Below are positions 25,611 to 34,220 of a DNA stretch of 64,000 bases, one piece after another; positions within the stretch are counted from its first letter, which is position 1; each line of letters opens with the position of its first letter. Origin of the DNA: an uncultured Lachnospiraceae bacterium. Its GTDB lineage: Bacteria > Bacillota > Clostridia > Lachnospirales > Lachnospiraceae. A model generated the notes under the pieces. That model had not been told where the DNA came from and ran no database searches. It saw only the letters and a list, made by a program, of their open reading frames with translations. A program made the position numbers and the translations under genes. The DNA lies in NCBI GenBank assembly GCA_910588865.1, contig CAJUSJ010000004.1, positions 1,644 through 65,643 of the forward strand. The letters are read 5' to 3'.

Positions 25611-26681
25611 GTGTTTATAGGAACTTCTTTTTCCAGCGGCAATCATTCCTTTTCAAATACCGCTGCCGCGGACGCCAGGATTACTTCTTTTGTTATTACG
25701 AAAATAATCCTTGATGAAATGTACGCGACAAAAAATCTTTTGATACCTTTTGACTGGAACATGCCAAAAGACTGGGATTTTAATACACTTCTGCACGGGC
25801 TGTATCAAGGAGACACAAATGCCGGAAATGTTTCATATACAGAAGAGATTGTCTCAAAGGTTAAAATCAAAAAGAGATTTGCCGGTGATTTCGTATGGAA
25901 GACAATTTATGAAAAAAATATAAATGTCAATGAGGATTTCAATTTTGAGTTCTACGATTACTATGAACCTTCAAACAGGGATATTGAGTACGCTTATGTC
26001 GCGGTCATCGCCGGTTCGGACTCTGATACATTTTTCAACACCGTACACTCCCGGTTCCACAGCTATTTTCTCTGCGGAAAGGATATCAGCTATCCGATGA
26101 TCCTGGACACTTCCAACGATATCACTTACAACAGGGAATCCAATATCATCGTATCTCCTGGCAGAAAATATCCTTATGTGGTACATAACGGGATGGCCCG
26201 CTACTACTCCGGCACTTTAAAAGCCACATTTATTGAACCGAAAAACTGTCGTTTTGACACGGCAAATGGCTGGAAGTACCGCAATCAATTGGACCGGTTT
26301 TTAACAGACGGCAGCCCGAAGATCTTAAAATCCTTTGAGGGGGATATGTGGATGGTAAATATTTCCGGCAGCCTTCCCAGAACCCAGAACGGACATTATC
26401 AAAATATCTCTCACCAGATTGAATGGGTTGAATGCGGTGATCCCACATTGATCGGTGATCTGTATGACAACGGATTTATTGACACAGATATTGACAGGGA
26501 AAATAATTTTGACAGCGGAATCCAGGAACAGGCTGTTTCTGTGAATTACAATGAGCTTTATAACAAACCCGTCATCAACGGGGAAGAGGTTGTCAGCGAA
26601 AAGACGCTGAACCAATACGGCCTCTATGAGCTTGACCGCGCGGATGTCCAGGGCATCCTTGACAAGATGGGAGGGGATTAA
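25611..26681 (+). CDS. Phage tail/baseplate-associated protein
   Basis: The 356-residue protein starts at a GTG at 25611 after AGGAGGTG. It is beta-rich throughout. The end has the sequence NYNELYNKPVINGEEV, a segment common near the C-termini of phage fibre and baseplate proteins, as the gene at 49128 also has near its start (GDYNDLSNRPVIP). It lies two bases before the hub candidate. It is probably a distal tail or adaptor protein; the exact role is not visible. Confidence 0.6.
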   Translation: MFIGTSFSSGNHSFSNTAAADARITSFVITKIILDEMYATKNLLIPFDWNMPKDWDFNTLLHGLYQGDTNAGNVSYTEEIVSKVKIKKRFAGDFVWKTIYEKNINVNEDFNFEFYDYYEPSNRDIEYAYVAVIAGSDSDTFFNTVHSRFHSYFLCGKDISYPMILDTSNDITYNRESNIIVSPGRKYPYVVHNGMARYYSGTLKATFIEPKNCRFDTANGWKYRNQLDRFLTDGSPKILKSFEGDMWMVNISGSLPRTQNGHYQNISHQIEWVECGDPTLIGDLYDNGFIDTDIDRENNFDSGIQEQAVSVNYNELYNKPVINGEEVVSEKTLNQYGLYELDRADVQGILDKMGGD

Positions 26682-26683
26682 TC

Positions 26684-28135
26684 ATGTACTACTCCCCCAC
26701 CAATCAGGACATAGGGCTTATCCGGCAAACAGAAAAAACCGTATTTGTGAACATTGAGTTATTGGATAAGCAATTTAAGATCCTGGACACCCTTCAGGGC
26801 AATCTGCTCTCCGACACTCTCAATGTTGACAGCAAATCAAAACAGCGCAGGACTTACAGCTGTGAACTCCATGTGACAGACCCCTCTCTTCTCATTGGGA
26901 ATGACAAAAAGATCTGGATCGATAAATATATACGGGTTTACTACGGGATCAAAGGAGGCCCGGGCAAATCCATTACCTGGTGGCTTGTGGGCACCTTTAC
27001 CTATATTGATGTTGACTATTCGTACAACGCGTCAGAAAATACCCTGTCATTGTCCTGCGCTGACTTAATGGCTGATTTTGACGGCACAAAAAACGGGCAG
27101 ATTTCAGGACTGAATTTTGTCATCCCCGCCGGAGAAGGCATCCGGTCCAGCGTGCTGGCTCTTTTAAAGGAAATGGGGGTCAGCCAGTACAATGTTGAGG
27201 ATATCCCAAAAGAAGTCCCCTATGATCTGGAGTTCTCCACCCCCACCACATACTGTGATATCCTGACACAGCTGTGCGAATTGTATCCTTCCTGGGAGTT
27301 TTTCTTTGACGTGGATGGAACATTTATCTGGAGAAAAATCCCCTCCGGATTATGGGAACCAGTGATCCTCGATGATTCCCTCATCGACTGCCTTTGGATT
27401 GACGAGACAACCAGCCATACATTTTCTGAAATCTACAATGTGACAGAAGTGTGGGGGAAAACCCTGGACTTAGAGTTGGAAGACCGGTACGCGGAGTCCT
27501 CTTCTTATTCGGATGGAGTATACCATATCGCTTTAGACGATGTCGCTTCTCTAGAAGATATTGACCATCTGGACAGAATCGGAATCCATATATGCGGCAG
27601 CAATGGACCCGGGGCCCGGGTAAGCATTAATAACCTACCTCCCATTCCGATTGTCAACGACGACGGCACACCTATTGCCGAGAATCGTATGGCGGCGGAT
27701 ACCACTTACGTTTTTTCCTACAGAAGAAATATGGGAGACCAGGTACAAAACTGCCTTTATCTGCTTGGACAATATCAGGCTTACGGAATTTATAAAGAAA
27801 CCCGTCCGGACTGTCCTTTTTCCGTACCTAATCTGGGATATGAAATAGTAAACAGCGTGACATATGACAATCTTTATTCCGATGATCTCTGCTATAACCA
27901 GGCCGAATATCTCACCTATCAGACCACGGCCATGGCGGATACCATCAGCCTTAAGCTTATACTGATTCCCTGGCTGGATGTAAATCAAAAGATTCAGTAT
28001 ACCTCGAAAATGACAGGAGAGAAAAATCAATATATGATCCAGAGTTTTCAGTGGTCAAGCTTTGAAGGAACCATGACCATGACTCTCTGCCGGCTTATAA
28101 AGAGCTTTTCTGAACATACAGCCAGGTTCATTTAA
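26684..28135 (+). CDS. Baseplate hub-like protein (DUF5048-like)
   Basis: The 483-residue protein starts with a domain of ligand-free beta structure (VFVNIELLDKQFKILDTLQG). Segments such as LSCADLMADFDG and TYCDILTQLCELYPSWEFFF recall tail hub proteins of the gp27/GpD type that form the ring at the tail tip. It is encoded between two structural genes and a fibre gene. The hub role is inferred from size, order and partial pattern; no spike or lysozyme domain is fused. Confidence 0.6.
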   Translation: MYYSPTNQDIGLIRQTEKTVFVNIELLDKQFKILDTLQGNLLSDTLNVDSKSKQRRTYSCELHVTDPSLLIGNDKKIWIDKYIRVYYGIKGGPGKSITWWLVGTFTYIDVDYSYNASENTLSLSCADLMADFDGTKNGQISGLNFVIPAGEGIRSSVLALLKEMGVSQYNVEDIPKEVPYDLEFSTPTTYCDILTQLCELYPSWEFFFDVDGTFIWRKIPSGLWEPVILDDSLIDCLWIDETTSHTFSEIYNVTEVWGKTLDLELEDRYAESSSYSDGVYHIALDDVASLEDIDHLDRIGIHICGSNGPGARVSINNLPPIPIVNDDGTPIAENRMAADTTYVFSYRRNMGDQVQNCLYLLGQYQAYGIYKETRPDCPFSVPNLGYEIVNSVTYDNLYSDDLCYNQAEYLTYQTTAMADTISLKLILIPWLDVNQKIQYTSKMTGEKNQYMIQSFQWSSFEGTMTMTLCRLIKSFSEHTARFI

Positions 28136-28167
28136 TTTTACGGTAATCATTTAAGGAGGTAAACAAA

Positions 28168-29940
28168 ATGGGAGAATTACTTATAAATGTTCATGGCAGC
28201 GGGGTATCTGATGATATAACCGCTGTAAGAAATGATGTATTAAAAGGAAAAACCGCCGTTACCAGCGACAGCGATGATGAGATCGTGGAAGGTACACTGG
28301 AACTGACTGGAAATGCCGCCCCGGGGAATGTTGAGACGGGAAAAACTTTCTACAGCACCAACGCCCACACCCGGCAGACTGGCGCGTTAAGAAATGTGAC
28401 AAATGACACTTCTGTCAAACACGGGACAAACAATACGACCCCTGTAGTCAGGGGAGACGCGGCTTATGTTTCCGTAAATACAGACGGTATTGCCAGGGCC
28501 GAAATCCGTTTTAATGAGTCCAGAGGAGTCATTGAACCTAATACCTTGATCGGCGTTCCCCAGAACGCTATGGCAGCCGCCGGGGGACTGAGCCAGGGTA
28601 AACTGCTGAAAGGGCAGTCCGCTTTTGGAATTACAGGAACCGCTACCGACGACGCGACTTCCAGAGCAGGCGACATATTGAGCGGAAAAACCGCTTATAT
28701 CAATGGGAGTAAGGTTACCGGAAGTATGCCCAATCAAGGGGCAGCGTCAGCCACACTAACCGCGGGCAACAGTTATACCATACCGGCTGGATATCACAAC
28801 GGCAGGGGCAAAGTGACCGCTAACAGTTTGGCAAGTCAGACCGGCGGCACTTGCGCGGCAGGGGATATCCTCAGCGGGAAAACTGCCTGGGTTAACGGAA
28901 ACAAGGTAACAGGAACCATGACGAACCAGGGAGCCAAAAACGCGTCTCTCAATTGCGGCAATACATACACAATACCAGCCGGATACCACAGCGGCAGCGG
29001 CAAAGTGACCGCCAATTCCCTGGCATCACAGACAGAAGCCACCTCCGGAGCCGGAGATATCCTCAGCGGCAAAACCGCCTGGGCAAACGGGACAAAACTT
29101 ACCGGCAATATGACCAACCGCGGCGCTGTGACAGGTTCTGTAAACTGCGGCAATACATACACCATTCCGGCTGGCTATCATAATGGTTCCGGTAAGGTAA
29201 CAGGCAATTCCCTGGCGTCACAGACAGGAGTCCAGTCCGGAAAAACAGCGGCGGGAGCCCCGCAGGTGCTGACAGGGTATGAAGCATGGGGCAACGGGTC
29301 GCGGGTTACCGGGACAATGGCCAATCAGGGCGCTAAAACCGCGGGCTTAAACTGCGGAGACTCCTACACCATCCCCGCCGGATATCACAATGGCTCCGGG
29401 AAAATAACCGCGAACAGTTTATCTGGCCAAACTTCCGGCACAGCAACAGCCGCCAACATTTTAAACGGCAAAACCGCCTGGGTGGGAGGCACCAAGCTGA
29501 CAGGAACAATCGCCAGTTCATCAGGCGGTACCTATACACCTGGCAGCAGCAGCCAAACAATAAACTGCGGCGGAAAGTACATGACAGGCAATATCACGAT
29601 TAACGCTGTGCCAAGCAGCTATTGCATAAGGAAAACTACATCAGCCACAGCAACCCTAAGCCACAATAATCCTTCAGCAAGTATAACAATTACCAACGCG
29701 CCTACAGAAGCAAATACATATTACATCATTATTACTCAAGGCGTCGGCAATCATCTACTTGCGGCCTCAAATTCATGGAAAGCTTCTACTAATGTTGACG
29801 GCATCCATTCTGTCGGTATTTATAATACAACGATCACCGCATCCTGGAGCGGAACTACTATAACCATTAATTTTACAACTACCAGCACCAAAGTGCTAAA
29901 TGTAACTTTTGGCGTGGGTGCGGTCTTTGGAAAACACTAG
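28168..29940 (+). CDS. Tail fibre/adhesin with 64-residue repeats, type B copy 1
   Basis: This 590-residue protein (start MGELLINVHGSG) carries several tandem repeats of about 64 residues between about 170 and 480. Each is built as GDILSGKTAWVNGNKVTGTM, then NQGA, then YTIPAGYHNGSGKVTANSL. Such beta-repeat stalks are typical of phage and bacterial adhesins. The final about 110 residues are unrelated to the repeats and to the paralogue at 54800-56269, and probably form the receptor-binding tip. Gene position after the hub candidate supports a fibre. DNA-level similarity of the repeats makes it prone to recombination with the other fibre genes. Confidence 0.75.
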   Translation: MGELLINVHGSGVSDDITAVRNDVLKGKTAVTSDSDDEIVEGTLELTGNAAPGNVETGKTFYSTNAHTRQTGALRNVTNDTSVKHGTNNTTPVVRGDAAYVSVNTDGIARAEIRFNESRGVIEPNTLIGVPQNAMAAAGGLSQGKLLKGQSAFGITGTATDDATSRAGDILSGKTAYINGSKVTGSMPNQGAASATLTAGNSYTIPAGYHNGRGKVTANSLASQTGGTCAAGDILSGKTAWVNGNKVTGTMTNQGAKNASLNCGNTYTIPAGYHSGSGKVTANSLASQTEATSGAGDILSGKTAWANGTKLTGNMTNRGAVTGSVNCGNTYTIPAGYHNGSGKVTGNSLASQTGVQSGKTAAGAPQVLTGYEAWGNGSRVTGTMANQGAKTAGLNCGDSYTIPAGYHNGSGKITANSLSGQTSGTATAANILNGKTAWVGGTKLTGTIASSSGGTYTPGSSSQTINCGGKYMTGNITINAVPSSYCIRKTTSATATLSHNNPSASITITNAPTEANTYYIIITQGVGNHLLAASNSWKASTNVDGIHSVGIYNTTITASWSGTTITINFTTTSTKVLNVTFGVGAVFGKH

Positions 29941-30031
29941 AGATTGAATTTTCGAGATCGCGGGATCAGTGGTTCTTTCTTAACTTTGGATATTTCATCT
30001 CTGCCAGTATTTCAGAAGGAGGAGGTATCAA

Positions 30032-30184
30032 ATGAGCGCTACTCAAAAACCATCAAAACTGATCCGGAAAGCCTATGGGTTCCCCGGCGGGTGTCTTGCC
30101 CCAAACGCCGATGTCCCCACGACTATCCCTAACAACAAGAGCCCAACGGCTCATGGTGATTCTTGGCTTCCCGGGATGTCTTAA
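30032..30184 (+). CDS. 50-codon ORF, copy 1 of a duplicated small gene
   Basis: The ORF begins at an ATG after GGAGGAGG and encodes MSATQKPSKLIRKAYGFPGG at its start and DSWLPGMS at its end. A second copy stands at 37164-37316 with 42 of 50 residues identical. The last 99 bases, including bases after the stop, are identical at DNA level in both. I do not recognise the peptide. It could be a real small protein or a by-product of a conserved nucleic-acid element. Confidence 0.45.
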   Translation: MSATQKPSKLIRKAYGFPGGCLAPNADVPTTIPNNKSPTAHGDSWLPGMS

Positions 30185-30195
30185 GGCCCCGCTTG
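30097..30195 (+). repeat. 99-base identical block, copy 1
   Basis: This block is identical base for base with 37229-37327. It contains GAGCC/GGCTC and runs beyond the stop codon of the 50-codon ORF. Flanking sequence on both sides is only similar, so the block is under stronger constraint or was recently converted. Confidence 0.85.
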
Positions 30196-30481
30196 GCCCA
30201 TGGCCCCCAGCGTCGGGAAATCTGAAACGTTTGGAAAAAATATTATGAGGACTATCTATATCTAACGCCAGAACAGACCTTGAAAACAGTGTCGCGGAAC
30301 AGAAGCCAGGAGCGTGGATAAATGAACTTGGAAAAAGCACTTATAAACTGGGCCTGAAAAGGATCCGTTACAAACCGCCATTGAATTATGATAATGAAGC
30401 AAAAAAGCTGTCCATGCTGGATATTGGCAGCATAAATGAAGACTCCCATAAAATAAAGCACATCTTTATATTGTTTAAGTA
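30196..30481 (+). pseudogene. Debris of tape-measure and other tail genes
   Basis: Short pieces match the large tape-measure gene. GKSETFGK (about 30221-30244) is like KPKMFG at the end of the 37636 frame, and the 30263-30315 stretch resembles the repeat codons near 43935-43990. An unrecognised open tail (INELGKSTYKLGLKRIRYKP) runs to a stop near 30480. These are remnants left by recombination. Confidence 0.5.
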
Positions 30482-30541
30482 ATATCTGAGCGCGTCGCGT
30501 CGCAAAACAGTTTATAAGTTTATACTAAATCCACTTTTTTG

Positions 30542-30570
30542 TTGCGGTCATAACACTCCCATGGTATAAT
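30542..30570 (+). promoter_or_regulatory. Sigma-A promoter of zinc-ribbon gene 1
   Basis: TTGCGG, exactly 17 bases and a perfect TATAAT precede the gene start at 30602 by 31 bases. Confidence 0.75.
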
Positions 30571-30601
30571 TTTCCTTAGAAAACCTTAAGGAGGATCCGC
30601 C

Positions 30602-31024
30602 ATGGGAAGAACAATCCTTTGTCCGCATTGCAAATCAACTTTTAACGAGGATATTTTGAAAGAAAGAAACAGTGACACTGTTTGTCTAGTCTGCGGAAAA
30701 TCTCTCCTGTCGGGAGGCGAGAGCGACACCCCGCCTGAAAAAAAGGAGACTAAGACTTACTATTACTACAAGGAAGGCGCAGGGACATTAACAACCACGG
30801 TATATGGTCGTCCACCACTCTATACTTTCGAAGCGATTGATCGAGAGGACGCCAGACAGCAGTTAAAAAAAGTTATGCCTAATTGTCCACTTTTTAGTAC
30901 CCCATCTAAGCCATCCTGTCCTTTCTGTGGAAGCACAGACATACAAGTAGTTCCCAAAAAATCCGTCTTTTTCGCACCCAGCCGCGTTGACAGGGCCTGT
31001 GCAAATTGTGGACGGATACTTTAA
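30602..31024 (+). CDS. Zinc-ribbon accessory protein 1
   Basis: The 140-residue protein has an N-terminal zinc ribbon (CPHCKS and CLVCGK, residues about 7-40) and a C-terminal one (CPFCGS and CANCGR, about 112-138). They are joined by a region with YYYYKEGAGTLTTTVYGRPP. It carries its own promoter, an AAGGAGGAT site and a terminator 35 bases after its stop, so it is a self-contained cassette inserted before the first tape-measure copy. A partner of similar style is at 39251-39547. Its biochemical role is unknown; a moron-like phage accessory gene is likely. Confidence 0.7.
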   Translation: MGRTILCPHCKSTFNEDILKERNSDTVCLVCGKSLLSGGESDTPPEKKETKTYYYYKEGAGTLTTTVYGRPPLYTFEAIDREDARQQLKKVMPNCPLFSTPSKPSCPFCGSTDIQVVPKKSVFFAPSRVDRACANCGRIL

Positions 31025-31058
31025 ATATTTATAAACCAATATCACTTACCTGAAACCC

Positions 31059-31085
31059 AAAAAAGGCTGTCTAACAGTCTTTTTT
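31059..31085 (+). terminator. Rho-independent terminator after zinc-ribbon gene 1
   Basis: AAAGGCTGT pairs with ACAGTCTTT across three bases (one G-T pair), flanked by A and T runs. Confidence 0.75.
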
Positions 31086-31116
31086 AATTATTCCTAAATC
31101 AAAGGAGGAAATTTCA

Positions 31117-33200
31117 ATGGATAGTAACCAGACACTAAAACTTACCGGCATGCTGGATCAGAAAAAGACCAAAAAACAGATGAGTTCCGATATCAGGCAG
31201 TTGGAGCGGATTGTGGCCGCCCTGCGGGTCACGGGCATTTTCTCGGAGGCGGAAACCAAGCGGGAATTGGAAGCCTGTCTGGAACAAATCCAGGCGCGGG
31301 TTGACCATACGAAACTGAGCGTTAAAATTGACACCAAACAATTAGACAATGAGATCAACCGCCTTTTGAGCGGCGTATCCCTCAAGGATATTGACGCCCT
31401 GGATATTGACGAAAACAAATTAGCCTTTAAGATAAAAAAGGTCTTCGCCAATCTCCAAGTCTTTTTCTCCAGAAACCCAATCCCCGTAAACCTCAACTCC
31501 AGAACAAATAAATTGGAAAATAATCTGGACTCCTACATGAGCGGGAACACGAAAATCAGCTCCTCCCCCTCTCTTTTGGAGGAAGCGGAAAAAGTACGAG
31601 ATCTTATTAATTCTGCCACTGACAGGCAGTCCCTTAATGACGCGGCCAATGCCCTGACGCTTTTTTGCGCCACCGTTAAAGCCGCTGGGATTGAGACAGT
31701 AAGCTCCTCTGGCAAAGTAAAAGAGATAATACTCCATATAAAAACCATGGCTGACGTGCTGGGGCTGGCCTCCATGACAGTGGGGAATTTTTTCAAGTCA
31801 CTGAAAATATCGAGAGCCAACGACTCCATACTTACCCAGATTTCCGGATCCCCCCAGCTCTCCAAATCCAGTCCGGCGGAAATCAGGTCCAGAGCCCTCA
31901 ATGCCGCTGACAGATATGGCCAGCCAGCCGGGGATTACCTTAAAAATCTCCAGGAAATGTCCCAAGCCGGATACCCAGACCCAGAAGGCGCCGCGAGCCT
32001 GTCCGCGGCCCTTCAAAGCGCGGGGAACATGACGGTTCAACTCGCGAACAAATATATCGCGGCCACGGACAAGGCGTTCCTCATGAAGGGGTCCGTTAAC
32101 GCTTTAACGGCGGCTTTAGACGGTGCCTGCAATATCTCCAGGCGCCATGGGATATCCATGGGGGATCTCGCTGAGGCCATGAGCCTCGTAGGTTCCCAGG
32201 CCGCCGACCTTGGGCTGGACATTGACGAGACCACAGCCGCCCTGGCGGCAATGCTCGCGGTGACCCAAAAGAACGGCAGTGAGGCGGCTAACGCTTTTAA
32301 CAGCCTGCTTACAAGCCTGAGTCAGGTGACCGGGCAGCTAGGGACAGGGGGAGCGGCTCTTGAGCGATATGGAGAGGCATGCGCCGATCTCAGTGTATCG
32401 CTGTCCACCATAAAAAGCGGCGTGTCCTCTTTAAAAGAGCCTATGGGGTTTATCCAGAAACTCTCCGCGGCATACACAAGCCTTGACGCCTCTGACAAGA
32501 GGCGTCCCAATTTGTTGGCGGCGGGCGGTGAGCTGGATACGGAGGCCCTCAAGGCGTTTCTGGAAAATTATGATATGTATGAGGAGATGCTTAAGAATTA
32601 CCGGGATGGCGTGGGAAGCCTGGACCAGGAAGCCGCCGAAGCCGTTTCCTCCTGGGAGGGACATTTAAACTCCTTACAGAACAAATGGGATTCCTTTGTG
32701 AGCGGTCTGGCAAACAAGGAACTGACCCAAGGCGGAATCTCCTTCCTTGAGCGTCTGATTCAGAGCGCCGAGAAACTGACCGATACGGTCGGGGAGATCC
32801 CCGCCATACTCACTGTTCTAAATACCTCCAAGTTTGTCAAGGACAAGAATTATGGCATTACGTCTTTAATAAACAGGCAGACCAATCCGAGCTTTCCGCT
32901 ATCAACTCCGAGCTGGAGACCCAGTCCCGGCTCATGGATGAGCTTCTGTCAAAAGATGACTTAACAGTCTCAGAAAGGACAGGCTGAGAGATCTTCAACA
33001 GATCACCAGGGGGCCGGCACTCCAAAAAGCCCTGAAAGAAGAAGAAATTAAACGCAACGCCAAGGATATGGCCCAAAAAGCTGTCGAGGCCTATGACACA
33101 CGCCGGAACAGTCCCGCCAGCGTTCTTCTTATTGACGCTAATTATGAGTCTTTAAAACAATCCGGATTAAACATCAACGTTCTGGGCCAGATAAACAATG
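31117..33200 (+). pseudogene. Tape-measure paralogue 1, N-terminal part, frameshifted
   Basis: The open frame 31117-32964 (615 codons, AAAGGAGG before the ATG) resembles the TP901-type tape-measure core. Segments such as MGDLAEAMSLVGSQAADLGL and EAAEAVSSWEGHLNSLQNKW parallel the 37636 gene. After about 32870 the tape-measure sequence continues in another frame (QADQSELSAINSELETQSRL) and hits stops, so the end of the 615-codon frame is out of register. A further internal deletion removes about 0.2 kb near 33187. A TA cassette follows. Tape-measure proteins set tail length inside the tube. I infer this copy is dead, though its first 580 codons could still be translated. Confidence 0.7.
32943..33187 (+). 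repeat. 245-bp direct repeat flanking the PIN/AbrB cassette, left copy
   Basis: This segment is about 93 percent identical by eye to 33976-34220 and encodes the same tape-measure residues (KALKEEEIKRNA, KAVEAYDTRRNSPAS). The two copies lie on either side of the toxin-antitoxin genes, pointing to insertion by recombination within a tape-measure gene. Confidence 0.85.
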
Positions 33201-33208
33201 ACTGGAAA

Positions 33209-33607
33209 CTATAAATATATCTCATAAAAATCCTTTGCGGTTACGATTTGAATATTTCCAAACCGTTCTATTACGAGGAGATCCTTATCTCCGCTAACAA
33301 TATATAAGGCATGGGAATCTTTTGCACATTCCAGAAATTTGTTATCGTCGGGGTCACGGCATATTTCAACATGAGTAACAGGTTCAATAATTTCCATAGC
33401 TTTAATTAGAGGGCTTAAAATTGTTCTATTAATATGCCCTTGTTTTCTGTCAATCATTTCCTGCACGATTTCCTCGTATTCGTTAATAATTTCTGTCGTA
33501 GCGCAGGCTATTATCTTCTGATCAACAACAGCACGAAGAATTTCTCTCGGAAATCCGCCAAAAAACACACCAGAAATCAAAACATTTGTATCTATCACAA
33601 TTCTCAT
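33209..33607 (-). CDS. PIN-domain toxin
   Basis: The 132-residue protein is a PIN-family ribonuclease of the COG1569 type: MRIVIDTNVLISG with the first acidic residue D6, then EYEEIV near residue 43, RDPDDNKFLECA near 85-96 and SGDKDLL near 105. These supply the Asp/Glu cluster that holds Mg2+. Such toxins cut RNA and stop growth when their antitoxin is lost. Its start overlaps the stop of the antitoxin gene by four bases (ATGA). It lies antisense within the broken tape-measure gene. Confidence 0.87.
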   Translation of the reverse strand: MRIVIDTNVLISGVFFGGFPREILRAVVDQKIIACATTEIINEYEEIVQEMIDRKQGHINRTILSPLIKAMEIIEPVTHVEICRDPDDNKFLECAKDSHALYIVSGDKDLLVIERFGNIQIVTAKDFYEIYL

Positions 33608-33870
33608 ACTCGTTTCTTCTTTCTAACTGATTTGATTATATCATTAACATCATTTTCATTATACCCAACAGACTTTGCCCATTTTTGCGCTTCGTCAAGT
33701 GAGGCTTCAAATTCTTCAGCAGATGGAAGTTTTAAAGTTTTGAGCATGATAACATCTCCTGAAGTATATGCCACCAGTTTATCACCAGTATCAATCGACA
33801 GGAGTTTTCGGATGCTGACTGGCAAAGAAATCTGTCCTTTGGAAGAAACTGTTAATATTTGTGTATTCAT
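33604..33870 (-). CDS. AbrB/SpoVT-family antitoxin
   Basis: The 88-residue protein begins with a SpoVT-AbrB swapped-hairpin DNA-binding domain (ILTVSSKGQISLPVSIRKLL at residues 5-24). A C-terminal helical, basic tail (IIKSVRKKKRV) follows that should bind the PIN toxin. It is the first gene of the operon and is expected to repress its own promoter through the palindrome at 33888-33906. Together with the toxin it forms a type II addiction module. Confidence 0.87.
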   Translation of the reverse strand: MNTQILTVSSKGQISLPVSIRKLLSIDTGDKLVAYTSGDVIMLKTLKLPSAEEFEASLDEAQKWAKSVGYNENDVNDIIKSVRKKKRV

Positions 33871-33887
33871 TTGTTTATGCTCCTTTC

Positions 33888-33937
33888 AAGTAAGAATTTC
33901 TTACTTATATTATGCCATAGTATAAAAAAATATGCAA
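33888..33937 (-). promoter_or_regulatory. Promoter and operator of the AbrB/PIN module
   Basis: On the minus strand TTGCAT, 17 bases and CATAAT form the promoter. Immediately downstream is the perfect palindrome AAGTAAGAATTTCTTACTT (33888-33906), placed over the predicted transcript start. That is where an autorepressing antitoxin should bind. Confidence 0.7.
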
Positions 33938-33975
33938 GAAAAATTGAATTCACCACTTGACAATGTGGCAAAGAT

Positions 33976-34220
33976 CTTCTGTCAAAAGATGACTCAACAG
34001 TCTCAGAAAGGACAGGCTGAGAGATCTTCAACAGATCACCAGGGAGCTGGCACTCCAAAAAGCCCTGAAAGAAGAAGAAATCAAACGTAACGCCAGGGAT
34101 ATGGCTCAAAAAGCTGTCGAGGCTTATGACACACGCCGGAACAGTCCCGCCAGCGATCTTCTCATTGACGCTAATTATGAGTCTTTAAAACAATCTGGAT
34201 TAAACGCCAGCGTTCTGGGC
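33976..34220 (+). repeat. 245-bp direct repeat flanking the PIN/AbrB cassette, right copy
   Basis: Partner of 32943-33187; see that entry. Differences are scattered single bases, so the duplication is not very recent. Confidence 0.85.

Noticed and set aside
28650..29550. Regular direct repeats that could suggest a CRISPR array
   Set aside because: The period is about 192 bases, in frame, within an open reading frame encoding 64-residue stalk units; spacers and short palindromic repeats are absent.
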